Assembly (NCBI GenBank): GCA_034664125.1
Contig: JAXDIG010000046.1
Span: 124,001-188,000 of the forward strand
DNA: 64,000 nt
Reading direction: 5' to 3'
From: JACVRW01 sp034664125
GTDB lineage: Bacteria; Actinomycetota; Thermoleophilia; Solirubrobacterales; Thermoleophilaceae
Below, piece after piece: positions 34,322-42,642 of the stretch. A program made the position numbers and the translations under genes. The notes under the pieces were generated by a model. It saw nothing but the letters and a program-made list of their open reading frames with translations, made no database searches and was not told the DNA's origin. The stretch's first letter is position 1. Each line of letters starts with the position of its first letter.

Positions 34322-34923
34322 AGGGCCTCCTGCTCGACTTCGGGGGCGTCCTCACCACCAACGTCTTCGACTCCTTCCGGGAGTTCTGCGTGGCCGAGGG
34401 GCTCGAGCCGGACGCCGTCAAGCGCCTCTTTCGCGACCAGCCGCAGGCGCGCGAGCTCGTGCGCCGCCTCGAGACGGGCTCGCTGTCGGAGGACGGGTTC
34501 GGGGAGCGCTTCGGCGAGCTGCTCGGGATCGCCGACCGCGCGGGGCTGGTGAACCGCATGTTCGGCGCCCTGCGTGAGGACGAGCGGATGCTCGGCGCCG
34601 TCCGGCGCGCCCGCGCCGCGGGCATCCGCACCGGGCTCGTGTCGAACTCGATGGGCGCCGGGCGCTACGACCGCGCGACCTTCCCCGAGCTGTTCGACGG
34701 CGTGGTGATCTCCGGCGACGTGGGCATGCACAAGCCCCAGCCGGAGATCTTCCTGCTGGGCGCGGAGCGCGCGGGCGTCGCTCCCGAGGAGTGCGTGTTC
34801 GTAGACGACCTGCGCGAGAACTGCGACGGCGCGGAGGCGGTGGGAATGACCGCGGTGCTGCACCGCGGCGCCGAGACCACGGTGCCCGAGCTCGAGCGGC
34901 TGCTCGGCGTGGAGCTGGGCTGA
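34318..34923 (+). CDS. HAD-family hydrolase (epoxide-hydrolase-N/ACAD10-like group)
   Basis: A 201-residue HAD protein with all four motifs: L-L-L-D-F-G-G-V-L, L-V-S-N-S, the lysine in H-K-P-Q-P-E-I-F, and F-V-D-D-L-R-E-N. The second Asp of motif I (D-x-D) is Gly, as in the sEH/ACAD10 HAD group. ATGA overlap with the kinase and TGATG overlap with the next HAD gene make a three-gene operon. Confidence 0.83.
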   Translation: MKGLLLDFGGVLTTNVFDSFREFCVAEGLEPDAVKRLFRDQPQARELVRRLETGSLSEDGFGERFGELLGIADRAGLVNRMFGALREDERMLGAVRRARAAGIRTGLVSNSMGAGRYDRATFPELFDGVVISGDVGMHKPQPEIFLLGAERAGVAPEECVFVDDLRENCDGAEAVGMTAVLHRGAETTVPELERLLGVELG

Positions 34924-35588
34924 TGCTGCTGGTGCTCTGGGACGTCGACGGCACGCTGGTGCGCACAGCCGGCCACGGCCGCTACGCGTTCGAGGAGGCC
35001 TTCGAGGCCGTGGTCGGGCGTGTTCCTGAGCCGGTCGACTACGCGGGGCGCACCGACAAGCAGATCGCGCTCACGATGCTCGCCGGCGAGGACGAGCACC
35101 TGCCGCGCGTGCTGGAGGAGCTCGAGGGCGCGCTCGAGCTGCGCAAGGAGGCGATCCGGGCGGAGGGCCACGCCTACCCCGGCGTGGCCGAGGTGCTCGA
35201 GGAGCTGCATGGCCGCCCCGACGTGATCCAGTCGCTGCTCACCGGCAACATCCAGGCGAACGCCCTCGTCAAGGTGAGCGCCTTCGGCCTCGACCGCTGG
35301 CTCGACTTCGAGGTCGGCGCGTACGGCTCGGACCCGCACGAGGAGCGCTCGGACCTGGTGGCGGTGGCGCGCGAGCGGGCCACCGCCAAGTATGGGGAGC
35401 CGACCGGCGCGGTGCTGGTCGGCGACACCCCGCTCGACGTGCGCGCGGCGCACGAGGCGGGCGCCCGCGCGGTGGCGGTCGCAACCGGCTTCGCCGCCCC
35501 CGAGGCACTGCGGGCGTCCGGTCCGGACGCCTACCTCGAGGACTTCACGGACAGGGCCGCCGCGGTCGCCGCGATCACTTCCACTTGA
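34923..35588 (+). CDS. HAD-family phosphatase (phosphoglycolate-phosphatase-like)
   Basis: A 221-residue HAD phosphatase with L-W-D-V-D-G-T-L-V, L-L-T-G-N and V-L-V-G-D-T-P-L-D-V. The cap region is helical, as in phosphoglycolate phosphatases. It starts at the ATG overlapping the previous stop by one base. Its 3' end overlaps the convergent thioredoxin-like gene by 14 bp. Confidence 0.83.
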   Translation: MLLVLWDVDGTLVRTAGHGRYAFEEAFEAVVGRVPEPVDYAGRTDKQIALTMLAGEDEHLPRVLEELEGALELRKEAIRAEGHAYPGVAEVLEELHGRPDVIQSLLTGNIQANALVKVSAFGLDRWLDFEVGAYGSDPHEERSDLVAVARERATAKYGEPTGAVLVGDTPLDVRAAHEAGARAVAVATGFAAPEALRASGPDAYLEDFTDRAAAVAAITST

Positions 35589-36078
35589 CGCTGCAGCCGA
35601 CCGGCGTCGTCTCCGCCCGAGCCGGCGCTTCCCCCTCGCGCACCGCCTCGAGCGCCTCACGAAGCCAACTGGCCCGCTGCCCGGCATCCCTGTGATCCGA
35701 ATCCGGCGCGCCGCGGTAGCGCAGTCGCCCGTCGGCATCGAGGACGAACACGTCCGGGGTCGTCTTCGCGCCGTATGCGCGCGCCACCTCCTGGGATTCG
35801 TCGCGCAGGTACGGATGCGGCCAGCCACCGTCCGCCTGCACGCGCTCCTTCATGGCGTCGAAGGAGTCGGTCGGGTAGCGCTCGGCGTCGTTGGGGTTGA
35901 CCGCCAGGAACGTGACGTCGTCGTAGTCGCGGGCCACCTGGAGCAGGCGCTCATGCCAGCCGAGCGCGTAGGGGCAGTGGTTGCAGGTGAACACGACGAC
36001 GGTCACCCCGTCGGGACCATGCTCCTGGCCGTCGGTGTCGGGCAGGGAGAATGTGGGGGCCTGCTCACCGATCTGCAT
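35575..36078 (-). CDS. Thioredoxin-fold protein (AhpC/TSA-like)
   Basis: A 167-residue cytoplasmic thioredoxin-fold protein. The redox motif is T-C-N-H-C-P-Y, followed by W-H-E-R-L and a cis-proline segment T-T-P-D-V-F-V-L-D. The arrangement matches the redoxin family with a G-x-x-A-P-x-F-S-L-P-D-T-D-G start. Last gene of an operon with a small thioredoxin-like protein, a cyclophilin and a DEAD-box helicase. Confidence 0.83.
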   Translation of the reverse strand: MQIGEQAPTFSLPDTDGQEHGPDGVTVVVFTCNHCPYALGWHERLLQVARDYDDVTFLAVNPNDAERYPTDSFDAMKERVQADGGWPHPYLRDESQEVARAYGAKTTPDVFVLDADGRLRYRGAPDSDHRDAGQRASWLREALEAVREGEAPARAETTPVGCSVKWK

Positions 36079-36385
36079 TGATCCTCCTCACCGCCTCGCG
36101 TAGGTCCTCTGGATCCGGGGTCGGCGAGATCCGTCCGTCGCGCAGCCGGTAGATCCGGCAGGTGAGCGAGAACGGCTCCGCCTCCTTTGGCGGGACGACG
36201 TCCTCGCCGTCGATTCGCACGGTCGGCGAGCCGGGGAAGCGCTCGCGGTGCGCCTGGTCGTCGCTCTCCACCTCCACGAGGTCGACGTCGGCCTCCACGC
36301 CCTCCTCCCGCAGCACCCGCTTCAGGTCTTCGAGCGTCTCGGGATGGGACGGGCAGCCATCCCACCAGAGCAGCTCAACCTTCAT
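36065..36385 (-). CDS. Small thioredoxin/glutaredoxin-like protein
   Basis: A 106-residue protein with a beta-strand start V-E-L-L-W-W-D-G-C-P-S-H-P, then S-P-T-V-R-I-D-G, which resembles the cis-proline strand of glutaredoxin-like folds. The first Cys is in a C-P-S-H motif, so a monothiol mechanism is possible. It overlaps its neighbours on both sides (11 bp with the cyclophilin gene, 14 bp with the thioredoxin-like gene). Confidence 0.65.
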   Translation of the reverse strand: MKVELLWWDGCPSHPETLEDLKRVLREEGVEADVDLVEVESDDQAHRERFPGSPTVRIDGEDVVPPKEAEPFSLTCRIYRLRDGRISPTPDPEDLREAVRRINADR

Positions 36386-36836
36386 GCACCTCCACCCGCT
36401 CGATCACCGCGTCCTGCGCGGGGCGATCCTGGGCGCCGGTTTCGGCGCCTTCGATCGAGTCGACGGCCTCCATGCCGGAGGTGACCCTGCCGAACACGGT
36501 GTGCTTGCCGTCGAGCCAGGCGGCGGCCTCGGTGGTCACGATGAAGAACTGGCTGCCGTTCGTGTTGGGGCCGGCGTTGGCCATCGCGAGCGCGCCGCGC
36601 ACGATCTTGTTGTCGTTGATCTCGTCCTCGAACTGGTAGCCGGGGCCGCCGGTGCCGGTGCCCTCGGGGCAGCCCCCCTGAATCATGAAGTCGCGGATGA
36701 CACGGTGGAAGGTCAGGCCGTCGTAGTAGCCGTCGCGGGACAGCTTCACGAAGTTCTCGACCGTCTTAGGAGCATCCTCGTCGAACAACTCGATCTCGAT
36801 CGGGCCGTGGTTGGTGTGCATGGTCGCCTGGCTCAT
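36375..36836 (-). CDS. Peptidyl-prolyl cis-trans isomerase, cyclophilin type
   Basis: A 153-residue cytoplasmic cyclophilin. Active-site residues are present: F-H-R-V-I with the catalytic Arg, F-M-I-Q-G-G, M-A-N-A-G-P-N-T-N-G-S-Q-F-F-I, W-L-D-G-K-H-T-V-F-G. Its start overlaps the helicase stop (ATGA). Helps proline-limited protein folding. Confidence 0.93.
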   Translation of the reverse strand: MSQATMHTNHGPIEIELFDEDAPKTVENFVKLSRDGYYDGLTFHRVIRDFMIQGGCPEGTGTGGPGYQFEDEINDNKIVRGALAMANAGPNTNGSQFFIVTTEAAAWLDGKHTVFGRVTSGMEAVDSIEGAETGAQDRPAQDAVIERVEVHEG

Positions 36837-38275
36837 CTTCTTTTCGCTACCTCCAGCCGGAGTTCAACTCCCCGGACTCGCTTTCCGGAAACGGTGTCGA
36901 CCACCTGGGCGGCGCGCTCGGCCGGTACCTCTACGAAGCTGAAGCGCTCTAGCACCCGCACGTTCCGCACGTCGGCGTTCTCCAGGTGGGTGTTGTCGAC
37001 CACCGCGCGCACGATGTCGGCGGGCTCGATGCCTTGTTGACGCCCGACACCAACGACAAGCTTCGAGTAGGGGATGCCCTCGCGCTGGTGGGGCTTCGTG
37101 TGGCGGGGGCGGCGCGTCTCGCGCTCGCGGGGCTTGCGCTCGCGCGGCTTGCGTTCCGGCCTGCCGTTGCCAGCCGGGTCCCACTGCTCGATCTCGGTCT
37201 TGGCGTGGCGCTCGATCGCCTCCAGCTCGCCGCGCTGCTTGGGCGTGATCAGGGTGATGGCGCGGCCGCTCTCGCCGGCGCGGCCGGTGCGCCCGATGCG
37301 GTGCACGTAGATGTCGGGCGAGTTGGGGATGTCGTAGTTCACGACGTGACTGACACCCGTGATGTCGAGGCCGCGGGCCGCGACGTCGGTGGCCACGAGC
37401 AGCCGCTCGCGCCCGCCCTTGAAGGCGATCATCACCCCGTCGCGCTGGCCCTGCGACATGTCGCCGTGAAGGGCCTTGACGCGCACGCCGGCATCGCCGA
37501 GGCGGCGCGCCAGCCGGTCGACGCCGATCTTCGTGCGGGCAAAGACGATCGCCTGCTCGGGCCGCTCCTGCTTGAGCACGTTGACGAGGGCCTCGGGCTT
37601 CTCGCGGTCGGGCACCTCGACGTAGAAGTGGTCGACGGTGTCGATGGTGAGCGTGGCGGCCCTCACCTGGATCTCGACCGGGTCGTGCATGAACTGCTCG
37701 GCCAGGCGGCGGATCTCCGTGGGCACGGTCGCGCTGAAGAGGGCGGTCTGGCGGCCCATCGGCGCGCGGCGCATGATCGACTCCACGTCCTCGAGGAAGC
37801 CGAGGTCGAGCATCTCGTCGGCCTCGTCGAGCACCACGTAGCGGGCATCGTCGAGGTACAGGTGGTGCCGGTCGATCATGTCCATCACACGCCCGACGGT
37901 GCCCACGGCGACGTGAGCCTCCTTGAGCCGGGTCGCCTGGTCGCGGATCGGCGCGCCGCCGAACACGGCCACAACCTCGATCCCCTTGCGCTCGCCGTAG
38001 GCGCGCAGCGCCTGCGTCACCTGGATGCACAGCTCGCGGGTCGGAGTGAGCACGATCGCCTGGACGGCGGCGTGGGTGGGATCGACGTACTCGACCATGG
38101 GCAGGCCGAACGCGGCCGTCTTCCCGGTGCCGGTCTGCGCCTGGCCGATCACGTCCCGACCCTCCAGCAGCGGCGGTATGGCCTGCTCCTGAATCGGGGT
38201 CGGGCGCTCGTAGCCGAGGTGCACCAGCCCCTCGAGCGTGGACTCGGAGAGCCCCAGGTCTTTGAACGACGGCAT
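36833..38275 (-). CDS. DEAD-box RNA helicase, DeaD/CsdA type
   Basis: A 480-residue ATP-dependent RNA helicase. Visible motifs are Q (R-P-T-P-I-Q-E-Q), I (A-Q-T-G-T-G-K-T), Ia (P-T-R-E-L), II (D-E-A-D), III (S-A-T), V (A-A-R-G-L-D-I) and VI (H-R-I-G-R-T-G-R). A basic Arg/Glu/Lys-Pro linker follows, then a DbpA-like RNA-binding domain in the last 80 residues. ATG at 38275 with TACCCT 10 nt upstream; the frame is open further upstream but is not conserved sequence. Confidence 0.92.
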   Translation of the reverse strand: MPSFKDLGLSESTLEGLVHLGYERPTPIQEQAIPPLLEGRDVIGQAQTGTGKTAAFGLPMVEYVDPTHAAVQAIVLTPTRELCIQVTQALRAYGERKGIEVVAVFGGAPIRDQATRLKEAHVAVGTVGRVMDMIDRHHLYLDDARYVVLDEADEMLDLGFLEDVESIMRRAPMGRQTALFSATVPTEIRRLAEQFMHDPVEIQVRAATLTIDTVDHFYVEVPDREKPEALVNVLKQERPEQAIVFARTKIGVDRLARRLGDAGVRVKALHGDMSQGQRDGVMIAFKGGRERLLVATDVAARGLDITGVSHVVNYDIPNSPDIYVHRIGRTGRAGESGRAITLITPKQRGELEAIERHAKTEIEQWDPAGNGRPERKPRERKPRERETRRPRHTKPHQREGIPYSKLVVGVGRQQGIEPADIVRAVVDNTHLENADVRNVRVLERFSFVEVPAERAAQVVDTVSGKRVRGVELRLEVAKRR

Positions 38276-38285
38276 GCGGTCGCTG

Positions 38286-38291
38286 AGGGTA
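38286..38291 (-). promoter_or_regulatory. Putative -10 element, leaderless start
   Basis: TACCCT on the minus strand, 10 nt before the ATG of the DEAD-box helicase. Confidence 0.45.
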
Positions 38292-38313
38292 CTCGGTGGC
38301 CGCCGGGTAGTTC

Positions 38314-38360
38314 GGGCCAACAGCAGCAATAAAGGGTGGCCCGGGCGTTGGGGGGGCGAA
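38314..38360 (+). repeat. Repeat family A, third copy
   Basis: GGGCCAACAGCAGCAATAAA followed by GGGTGGCCC and a G-rich GGGGGGGCGAAC end. It matches the minus-strand copy at 6572-6627 almost exactly through the GGCCAACAGCAGCAATAAAG core. It sits between the helicase promoter and the start of the DUF559-like gene. Confidence 0.6.
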
Positions 38361-38362
38361 CC

Positions 38363-38417
38363 CGGGGGGCTTGTCGAGTTTCTCTCGGTATGCGAGAGAA
38401 ATTCGACGTACCCCCCG
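38363..38417. promoter_or_regulatory. 55-bp palindrome with the start codon in its loop
   Basis: Arms 38373-38387 (GTCGAGTTTCTCTCG) and 38393-38407 (CGAGAGAAATTCGAC) pair with one mismatch around a GTATG loop that contains the ATG at 38390. The symmetry extends outward through CGGGGGG and CCCCCCG. As RNA it would hide or present the start codon; as DNA it could be an autoregulatory operator. Confidence 0.6.
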
Positions 38418-39285
38418 TCGGTCGGCGCCTCGCGGCACTTGCAGATCGCCAGCATGGGGTGATTACGCGTGGGCAGCTCATCGAGATTGGGCTGAGCGAC
38501 GACGGGATCCTGCGCCGCGTCGGGGATGGGCGGCTCCACCGCGTGCACCAAGGTGTCTACGCGGTAGGCCGACCGGCACTCACGCTCAAAGGCCGCTTCA
38601 TTGCCGCAGTTCTCAGCTGTGGACCGGCCGCGGCGCTCAGTCACATCGCCGCGGCCATCCTCTGGGGCCTGCTCAAGGAGCGGGGCCCGCGGATAGATGT
38701 GACGGTGCCTGGCGGCGGAGGGCGGCGGCGCCGAAAGGCAGTGATCGTCCATCGAAGCCCGCTCCCCCAGGCCGACGTCACCACCAAGGACGGCATCCCG
38801 CTCACCACCCCCGCCCGCACCCTGATCGACCTCGCCGACGTCCTGCCGCGGCGTCAGCTCGAGCGTGCCCTCGACGAGGCGGCCTATCTGCGGCTCGACC
38901 TACAGGACCTGCAGCCCCGGCCGGGCCGGCGCGGTAGCGGGGTGCTGGCAAGCGTCCTGGCTCAGCACGACCCCGGCACCACCCGCACCCGCTCAGAGCT
39001 CGAAGAACGCATGCTCAGCCTCTGTCATCGCTTCCGTTTGCCAACGCCGGAGGTGAACGCCGCAATAGAGGGATACGCGGTCGACTTCCTCTGGCGAAAC
39101 CAAGGCCTGATCGTCGAAACCGACGCTGGGAAGCCCACGGCACACGCGCCGCCTTCGAACGCGACCGCCACCGCGACGCCGACCTGCTCGCGGCAGGCTG
39201 GAGGGTCCTGCGCATCAGCTACGCCCGGCTGGAGGCCGAGCCCGACTGGGTCGCGGCGCGCATCGCCGAGGCGCTCGGTGCCTAG
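38390..39285 (+). pseudogene. AbiEi-like / DUF559 endonuclease-like gene, frameshifted
   Basis: The N-terminal part has the winged-helix pattern of AbiEi-type antitoxin proteins (D-R-Q-H-G-V-I-T-R-G-Q-L and R-L-H-R-V-H-Q-G-V-Y-A-V-G). The C-terminal part is a Vsr/DUF559-like nuclease fold. The frame runs V-D-F-L-W-R-N-Q-G-L-I-V-E-T-D to about 39124, then breaks. One base is missing at 39125-39126 (GAC-GC-TGG). In the next frame the expected sequence resumes: W-E-A-H-G-T-R-A-A-F-E-R-D-R, then A-A-G-W-R-V-L-R-I, ending at TAG 39283-39285. It could be a real pseudogene, a programmed shift or an assembly error. Confidence 0.75.
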
Positions 39286-40232
39286 CGCGCCGGGTCCAGC
39301 AGCAGCTTGCCGCTCGTGCGTCGCCCGTGCATGTCCTCGTGGGCCCGGCGCACTTCGGAGAGCGGGTACGTCTCCCCGATCTGAGGCTTCAGGTCGCCCC
39401 GGGCCGCCCGGTCGAACAGGTCGGCCAGCGGCTCTTCGATCATGTCCCGCCGCCCGAGGCAGTGCATCAGCCAGAAGCCCACCACAGCCCGGCTCTTGCG
39501 CATCAGCCGGCCGGTTTCGACCGCGTTCTGCTCCTGCCCCGCGATCCCGTAGGTCACGCTCCGGCCAAAGGGCGCAAGCGCCTCGAACGACTGCGAGAAC
39601 ACGTGCCCACCGGCCATCTCGAGCACGACATCCACCTGCTTGCCGTCATTGGCGGCGAGCAGGGCCGCGGTCAGGTCCTCGTCGCTCGTATCCACGGCGG
39701 CATCGGCGCCGAGCGACAGACACAGGGCACGCTTCTCCTCAGTGCTTGCCGTCGCGATGACCCTGCCGGCGCCGAAGGGCTTTGCCAGCTGGAGCGCGAG
39801 CGACCCGACCCCACCGGCCCCGGAGATCACGACCACAGACTCGCCGGAAGCCAGCTTCGCCGAGGTGCGAAACAGGTGCCACGCCGTCAGCCCCTGGATC
39901 AGCAGGGCGAGGGCGGCCTCCTCGTCGAGCCCGTCCGGGATCGGGAAGACCGCCGCCTCGTGCGCCACGGCGTACTCGGCGTACCCGCCGCTGCCGATCA
40001 GCGCGATCACGCGCTGCCCGTCCGGAGTCGTGCCGGCCACCTCGCCACCCAGGATCAGCGGCGTCTCGTACCGCGCCAGGTACGAGTTCTCGCGCTGGTG
40101 GGTGTCGGCGAAGTTCATGCCCGCCCGGGACACCTCGATCAGCACTTCGTTGTCGCCCGGCTCCGGCTTGGGCACGTCCACCACCCGGAGCACCTCCGGA
40201 CCGCCGAACTCGTCGATCTGAACCGCGCGCAT
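39282..40232 (-). CDS. Quinone oxidoreductase-like (zinc-independent MDR family)
   Basis: A 316-residue medium-chain dehydrogenase/reductase. The NADPH-binding loop G-A-G-G-V-G-S-L-A-L-Q-L-A-K is clear, and no structural or catalytic zinc cysteines are seen, so it fits the quinone oxidoreductase subgroup that reduces quinones or enones. The start M-R-A-V-Q-I-D-E-F-G-G-P-E-V-L is typical. TAGGCT lies 8 nt upstream. Its stop shares CTAG with the frame-corrected DUF559-like gene. Confidence 0.9.
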   Translation of the reverse strand: MRAVQIDEFGGPEVLRVVDVPKPEPGDNEVLIEVSRAGMNFADTHQRENSYLARYETPLILGGEVAGTTPDGQRVIALIGSGGYAEYAVAHEAAVFPIPDGLDEEAALALLIQGLTAWHLFRTSAKLASGESVVVISGAGGVGSLALQLAKPFGAGRVIATASTEEKRALCLSLGADAAVDTSDEDLTAALLAANDGKQVDVVLEMAGGHVFSQSFEALAPFGRSVTYGIAGQEQNAVETGRLMRKSRAVVGFWLMHCLGRRDMIEEPLADLFDRAARGDLKPQIGETYPLSEVRRAHEDMHGRRTSGKLLLDPAR

Positions 40233-40240
40233 GGCGCGGC

Positions 40241-40246
40241 AGCCTA
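40241..40246 (-). promoter_or_regulatory. Putative -10 element, leaderless start
   Basis: TAGGCT on the minus strand, 8 nt before the ATG of the quinone oxidoreductase gene. Confidence 0.45.
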
Positions 40247-40250
40247 AGGC

Positions 40251-41084
40251 CTAAGCGGCCCTGGCCTTCTCCTCCTCCACCTGGGCGAGCACCCGGTTCG
40301 CCAGGTGCACCGCGGCGTCGATCAGGAAGGTGAGGTTGCCGGCGTCCTCGAGCGGCCGCGGCACGAACACGCATAGCGTGCCCGCCTTCAGCTCGAAGCC
40401 CGGCATCAGCGGGTGGTGCGCCAGCCAGCTGACCAGCGTGGGCGAGAACAGCCGGCGCAGCAGGATCTGGTCCTGGTCGGTGCCGACGCGCAGGTCGTAG
40501 CGAGTGGTGAACTCCGAGCTCTCCAGCTCCACGCTCCGCGCGGGCGTGCGACCGAGCCAATCGGAGTACGGCGCGAACAGCCCGCGCCGGGGGTGGAGGT
40601 AGACACCGCGGAAGAGCGACAGCGACGCGTCGAGGTCGACCGTGCAGATCGTGAAGCGGTGGCGTTCCTTGACGGTGTCGTCGCCGTCCGAGTCGCGGTC
40701 GATCCGCTCCCACACGAACTGGCCCACTCCACCGGACAGCTCGCCCGGGAGGCGCCCGTACATCCAGTGCTCCACCCGGCGGCGACTGCCCGCGCCGAGC
40801 AGCGGGGTGAGCGCGAGCAGCTCCATGCGGTTCGCGTAGGTCAGCCCCACCGCGCTGGCGAAGCTCCAGTAGAAGCGGAGGGCCGCCGCGCGGTTCGCCG
40901 CGAACCAGGCGATCCCGGCCACGCCCAGCACGATGGCCGCCGGGCAGGCCAGCATGATCAGCGCGCTGTGCTTCCAGGCACCGTAGGTGAAGGCGGCGCT
41001 CGCTCCCAGCGCCATCGCGTAGACGGCCGTGCGGCTACCCAGGTACGAGCGGAACAGCTGCCCCTGGCCGCTGTCGGCGTTCAC
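40251..41084 (-). CDS. DUF3137-like membrane protein
   Basis: A 277-residue protein with two membrane helices near residues 20-65 and a soluble C-terminal domain. Segments such as V-E-L-E-S-S-E-F-T-T-R-Y, then L-F-S-P-T-L-V, then a late F-E-L-K-A-G-T-L-C-V-F-V resemble DUF3137, a family often encoded next to lemA, as here. Started at GTG 41084, 9 nt after the LemA stop. Function unknown, presumably envelope-related. Confidence 0.6.
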   Translation of the reverse strand: MNADSGQGQLFRSYLGSRTAVYAMALGASAAFTYGAWKHSALIMLACPAAIVLGVAGIAWFAANRAAALRFYWSFASAVGLTYANRMELLALTPLLGAGSRRRVEHWMYGRLPGELSGGVGQFVWERIDRDSDGDDTVKERHRFTICTVDLDASLSLFRGVYLHPRRGLFAPYSDWLGRTPARSVELESSEFTTRYDLRVGTDQDQILLRRLFSPTLVSWLAHHPLMPGFELKAGTLCVFVPRPLEDAGNLTFLIDAAVHLANRVLAQVEEEKARAA

Positions 41085-41093
41085 GCGTCCGCC

Positions 41094-41648
41094 CTAGAAG
41101 GCGACCTGCGGCACGCCGCGCTCGGCCGGCGTCTCGACCTCGAAGAAGTCGCGCGGGCCAAACGCGAGCGTCCCCGCGATCACCAGCGTGGGGAACTGCT
41201 GCGTGCGCGTGTTGTAGTGCTGCACGTTCGAGTTGTAGATGCGGCGCGCGGCCTGGATCTCGTCCTCGATCGCCCCGAGCTCGCCGTGGAGGCGCTGGAA
41301 GTTCTCCGACGCGCGCAGCTCCGGATAGGCCTCGGCCAGCGCATTGATGCCGCCGAGAGCGCTCGTCAGACGCGCCTCGGCCCGCTCGACGGCGGCCGGC
41401 TCCGCGGCCTCCACAGCCGCCAGCCGCGCGACCGTCACGTTCTGGAGCGTCTCCCGCTCGTGGGCCGCGTAGCCCTTCACCGTCTCGACCAGGTTGGGCA
41501 CCAGGTCGTGACGGCGCTTGAGCTGCACATCGATCCCGCTCCAGGCCTCGTCGACCTTGTTGCGGGCCTTGACCAGGCCGTTGTAGGCCAGCACGATCCA
41601 CAGCGCCGCCAGCGCGAGCAACCCGATCACGATGTAGACGGGGGTCAT
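41094..41648 (-). CDS. LemA family protein
   Basis: A 184-residue protein with one N-terminal membrane helix and a long helical bundle. The family signature is present: Y-N-x-L-V-K-A-R-N-K-V-D-E-A-W-S-G-I-D-V-Q-L-K-R-R-H (read in parts), then L-V-P-N-L-V-E-T-V-K-G-Y, then E-N-F-Q-R-L, then Y-N-x-N-V-x-x-Y-N. LemA proteins are membrane-anchored with poorly defined roles. It forms a pair with the DUF3137-like gene. Confidence 0.9.
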   Translation of the reverse strand: MTPVYIVIGLLALAALWIVLAYNGLVKARNKVDEAWSGIDVQLKRRHDLVPNLVETVKGYAAHERETLQNVTVARLAAVEAAEPAAVERAEARLTSALGGINALAEAYPELRASENFQRLHGELGAIEDEIQAARRIYNSNVQHYNTRTQQFPTLVIAGTLAFGPRDFFEVETPAERGVPQVAF

Positions 41649-41663
41649 AGGGGGCTTATCGGC

Positions 41664-41669
41664 TAGCCT
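41664..41669 (+). promoter_or_regulatory. Putative -10 element, leaderless start
   Basis: TAGCCT, 10 nt before the ATG of the PfkB-family kinase gene. Confidence 0.4.
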
Positions 41670-41679
41670 CCGCGACCGC

Positions 41680-42603
41680 ATGAGCGTGGTTGTGGTCGGA
41701 TCAATCGCCTTCGACGCGGTTAAGACTCCCTTCGGGGAGCGCGACCGCCTGCTCGGCGGCTCGGCCGTGCATTTCTCGCTGGCGGCGTCGTTCTTCACGG
41801 ACGTTCGCGTGGTCGGGCCCGTCGGCGACGACTTCGGCGAATCGGAGTACGCGGTGCTCCACGCGCGCGGCGTCAACACCGACGACATCGAGCACGTGAA
41901 GGGCGGCAAGACCTTCTTCTGGGCCGGCGAGTACGAGTGGAACGTGAACGTGCGCCACACGCTCGACACGCAGTTGAACGTGTTCGGGGACTTCCAGCCC
42001 AAGCTCTCGGAGGCCGCCAAGCAGGCCGAGGTCCTGTTCCTCGCCAACATCCAGCCAGACCTGCAGCGCGAGGTGCGCGAGCAGAGCACGGGCGCGAAGC
42101 TGGCCGGGCTCGACTCGATGAACTTCTGGATCGAGACGACTCGCGAATCGCTGCTGCGCACGATCGCCACCGTCGACCTGATCCTCATGAACGACGACGA
42201 GGTGCGGATGCTGACCGAGGAGCCCACGCTCCTGCGGGCGGCGCGCAAGATCATGGAGCTCGGCCCGCGCGTGGTCGTGGTGAAGCAGGGCGAGTACGGC
42301 GCCTCGCTGTTCACCGAGGACGGCTTCTTCTCGCTGCCCGCCTACCCCCTCGAAGCCGTCATCGACCCCACCGGCGCGGGCGACGCCTTCGCCGGCGGCT
42401 TCTTCGGCTACATCGACGCCCAGGGCGGCGCCACCGACGACGCCACCCTGCGCCGGGCCATGACCTACGGCTCGGCGGTCGCCTCGTACTGGGTCGAGGA
42501 GTTCGGCTGCGAGCGAGCGCAGCAGCTCACCCGCGAGGACATCGAGGAGCGCTACGAGGCGTTCCGGACGATGACATCGGTCGAGGGAGTGCCCGCCGTC
42601 TAA
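41680..42603 (+). CDS. PfkB-family carbohydrate/nucleoside kinase
   Basis: A 307-residue ribokinase-like enzyme. The N-terminal motif reads G-G-S-A-V-H-F-S-L-A-A, and the C-terminal anion-hole/catalytic motif D-P-T-G-A-G-D-A-F-A-G-G contains the base Asp. The substrate-binding part is not diagnostic, so sugar versus nucleoside cannot be decided. Divergent from lemA by 31 bp. Confidence 0.88.
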   Translation: MSVVVVGSIAFDAVKTPFGERDRLLGGSAVHFSLAASFFTDVRVVGPVGDDFGESEYAVLHARGVNTDDIEHVKGGKTFFWAGEYEWNVNVRHTLDTQLNVFGDFQPKLSEAAKQAEVLFLANIQPDLQREVREQSTGAKLAGLDSMNFWIETTRESLLRTIATVDLILMNDDEVRMLTEEPTLLRAARKIMELGPRVVVVKQGEYGASLFTEDGFFSLPAYPLEAVIDPTGAGDAFAGGFFGYIDAQGGATDDATLRRAMTYGSAVASYWVEEFGCERAQQLTREDIEERYEAFRTMTSVEGVPAV

Positions 42604-42627
42604 GGACCGGGGGGCTTCGGTTCCGGG

Positions 42628-42633
42628 TACCAT
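42628..42633 (+). promoter_or_regulatory. Putative -10 element, leaderless start
   Basis: TACCAT, 9 nt before the ATG of the small membrane protein at 42643. Confidence 0.4.
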
Positions 42634-42642
42634 CCCGGCAGG

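Noticed and set aside
38276..38389. An insertion sequence in the gap before the DUF559-like gene
   Set aside because: No transposase or terminal inverted repeat with target duplication is visible; only repeat A and the hairpin are.
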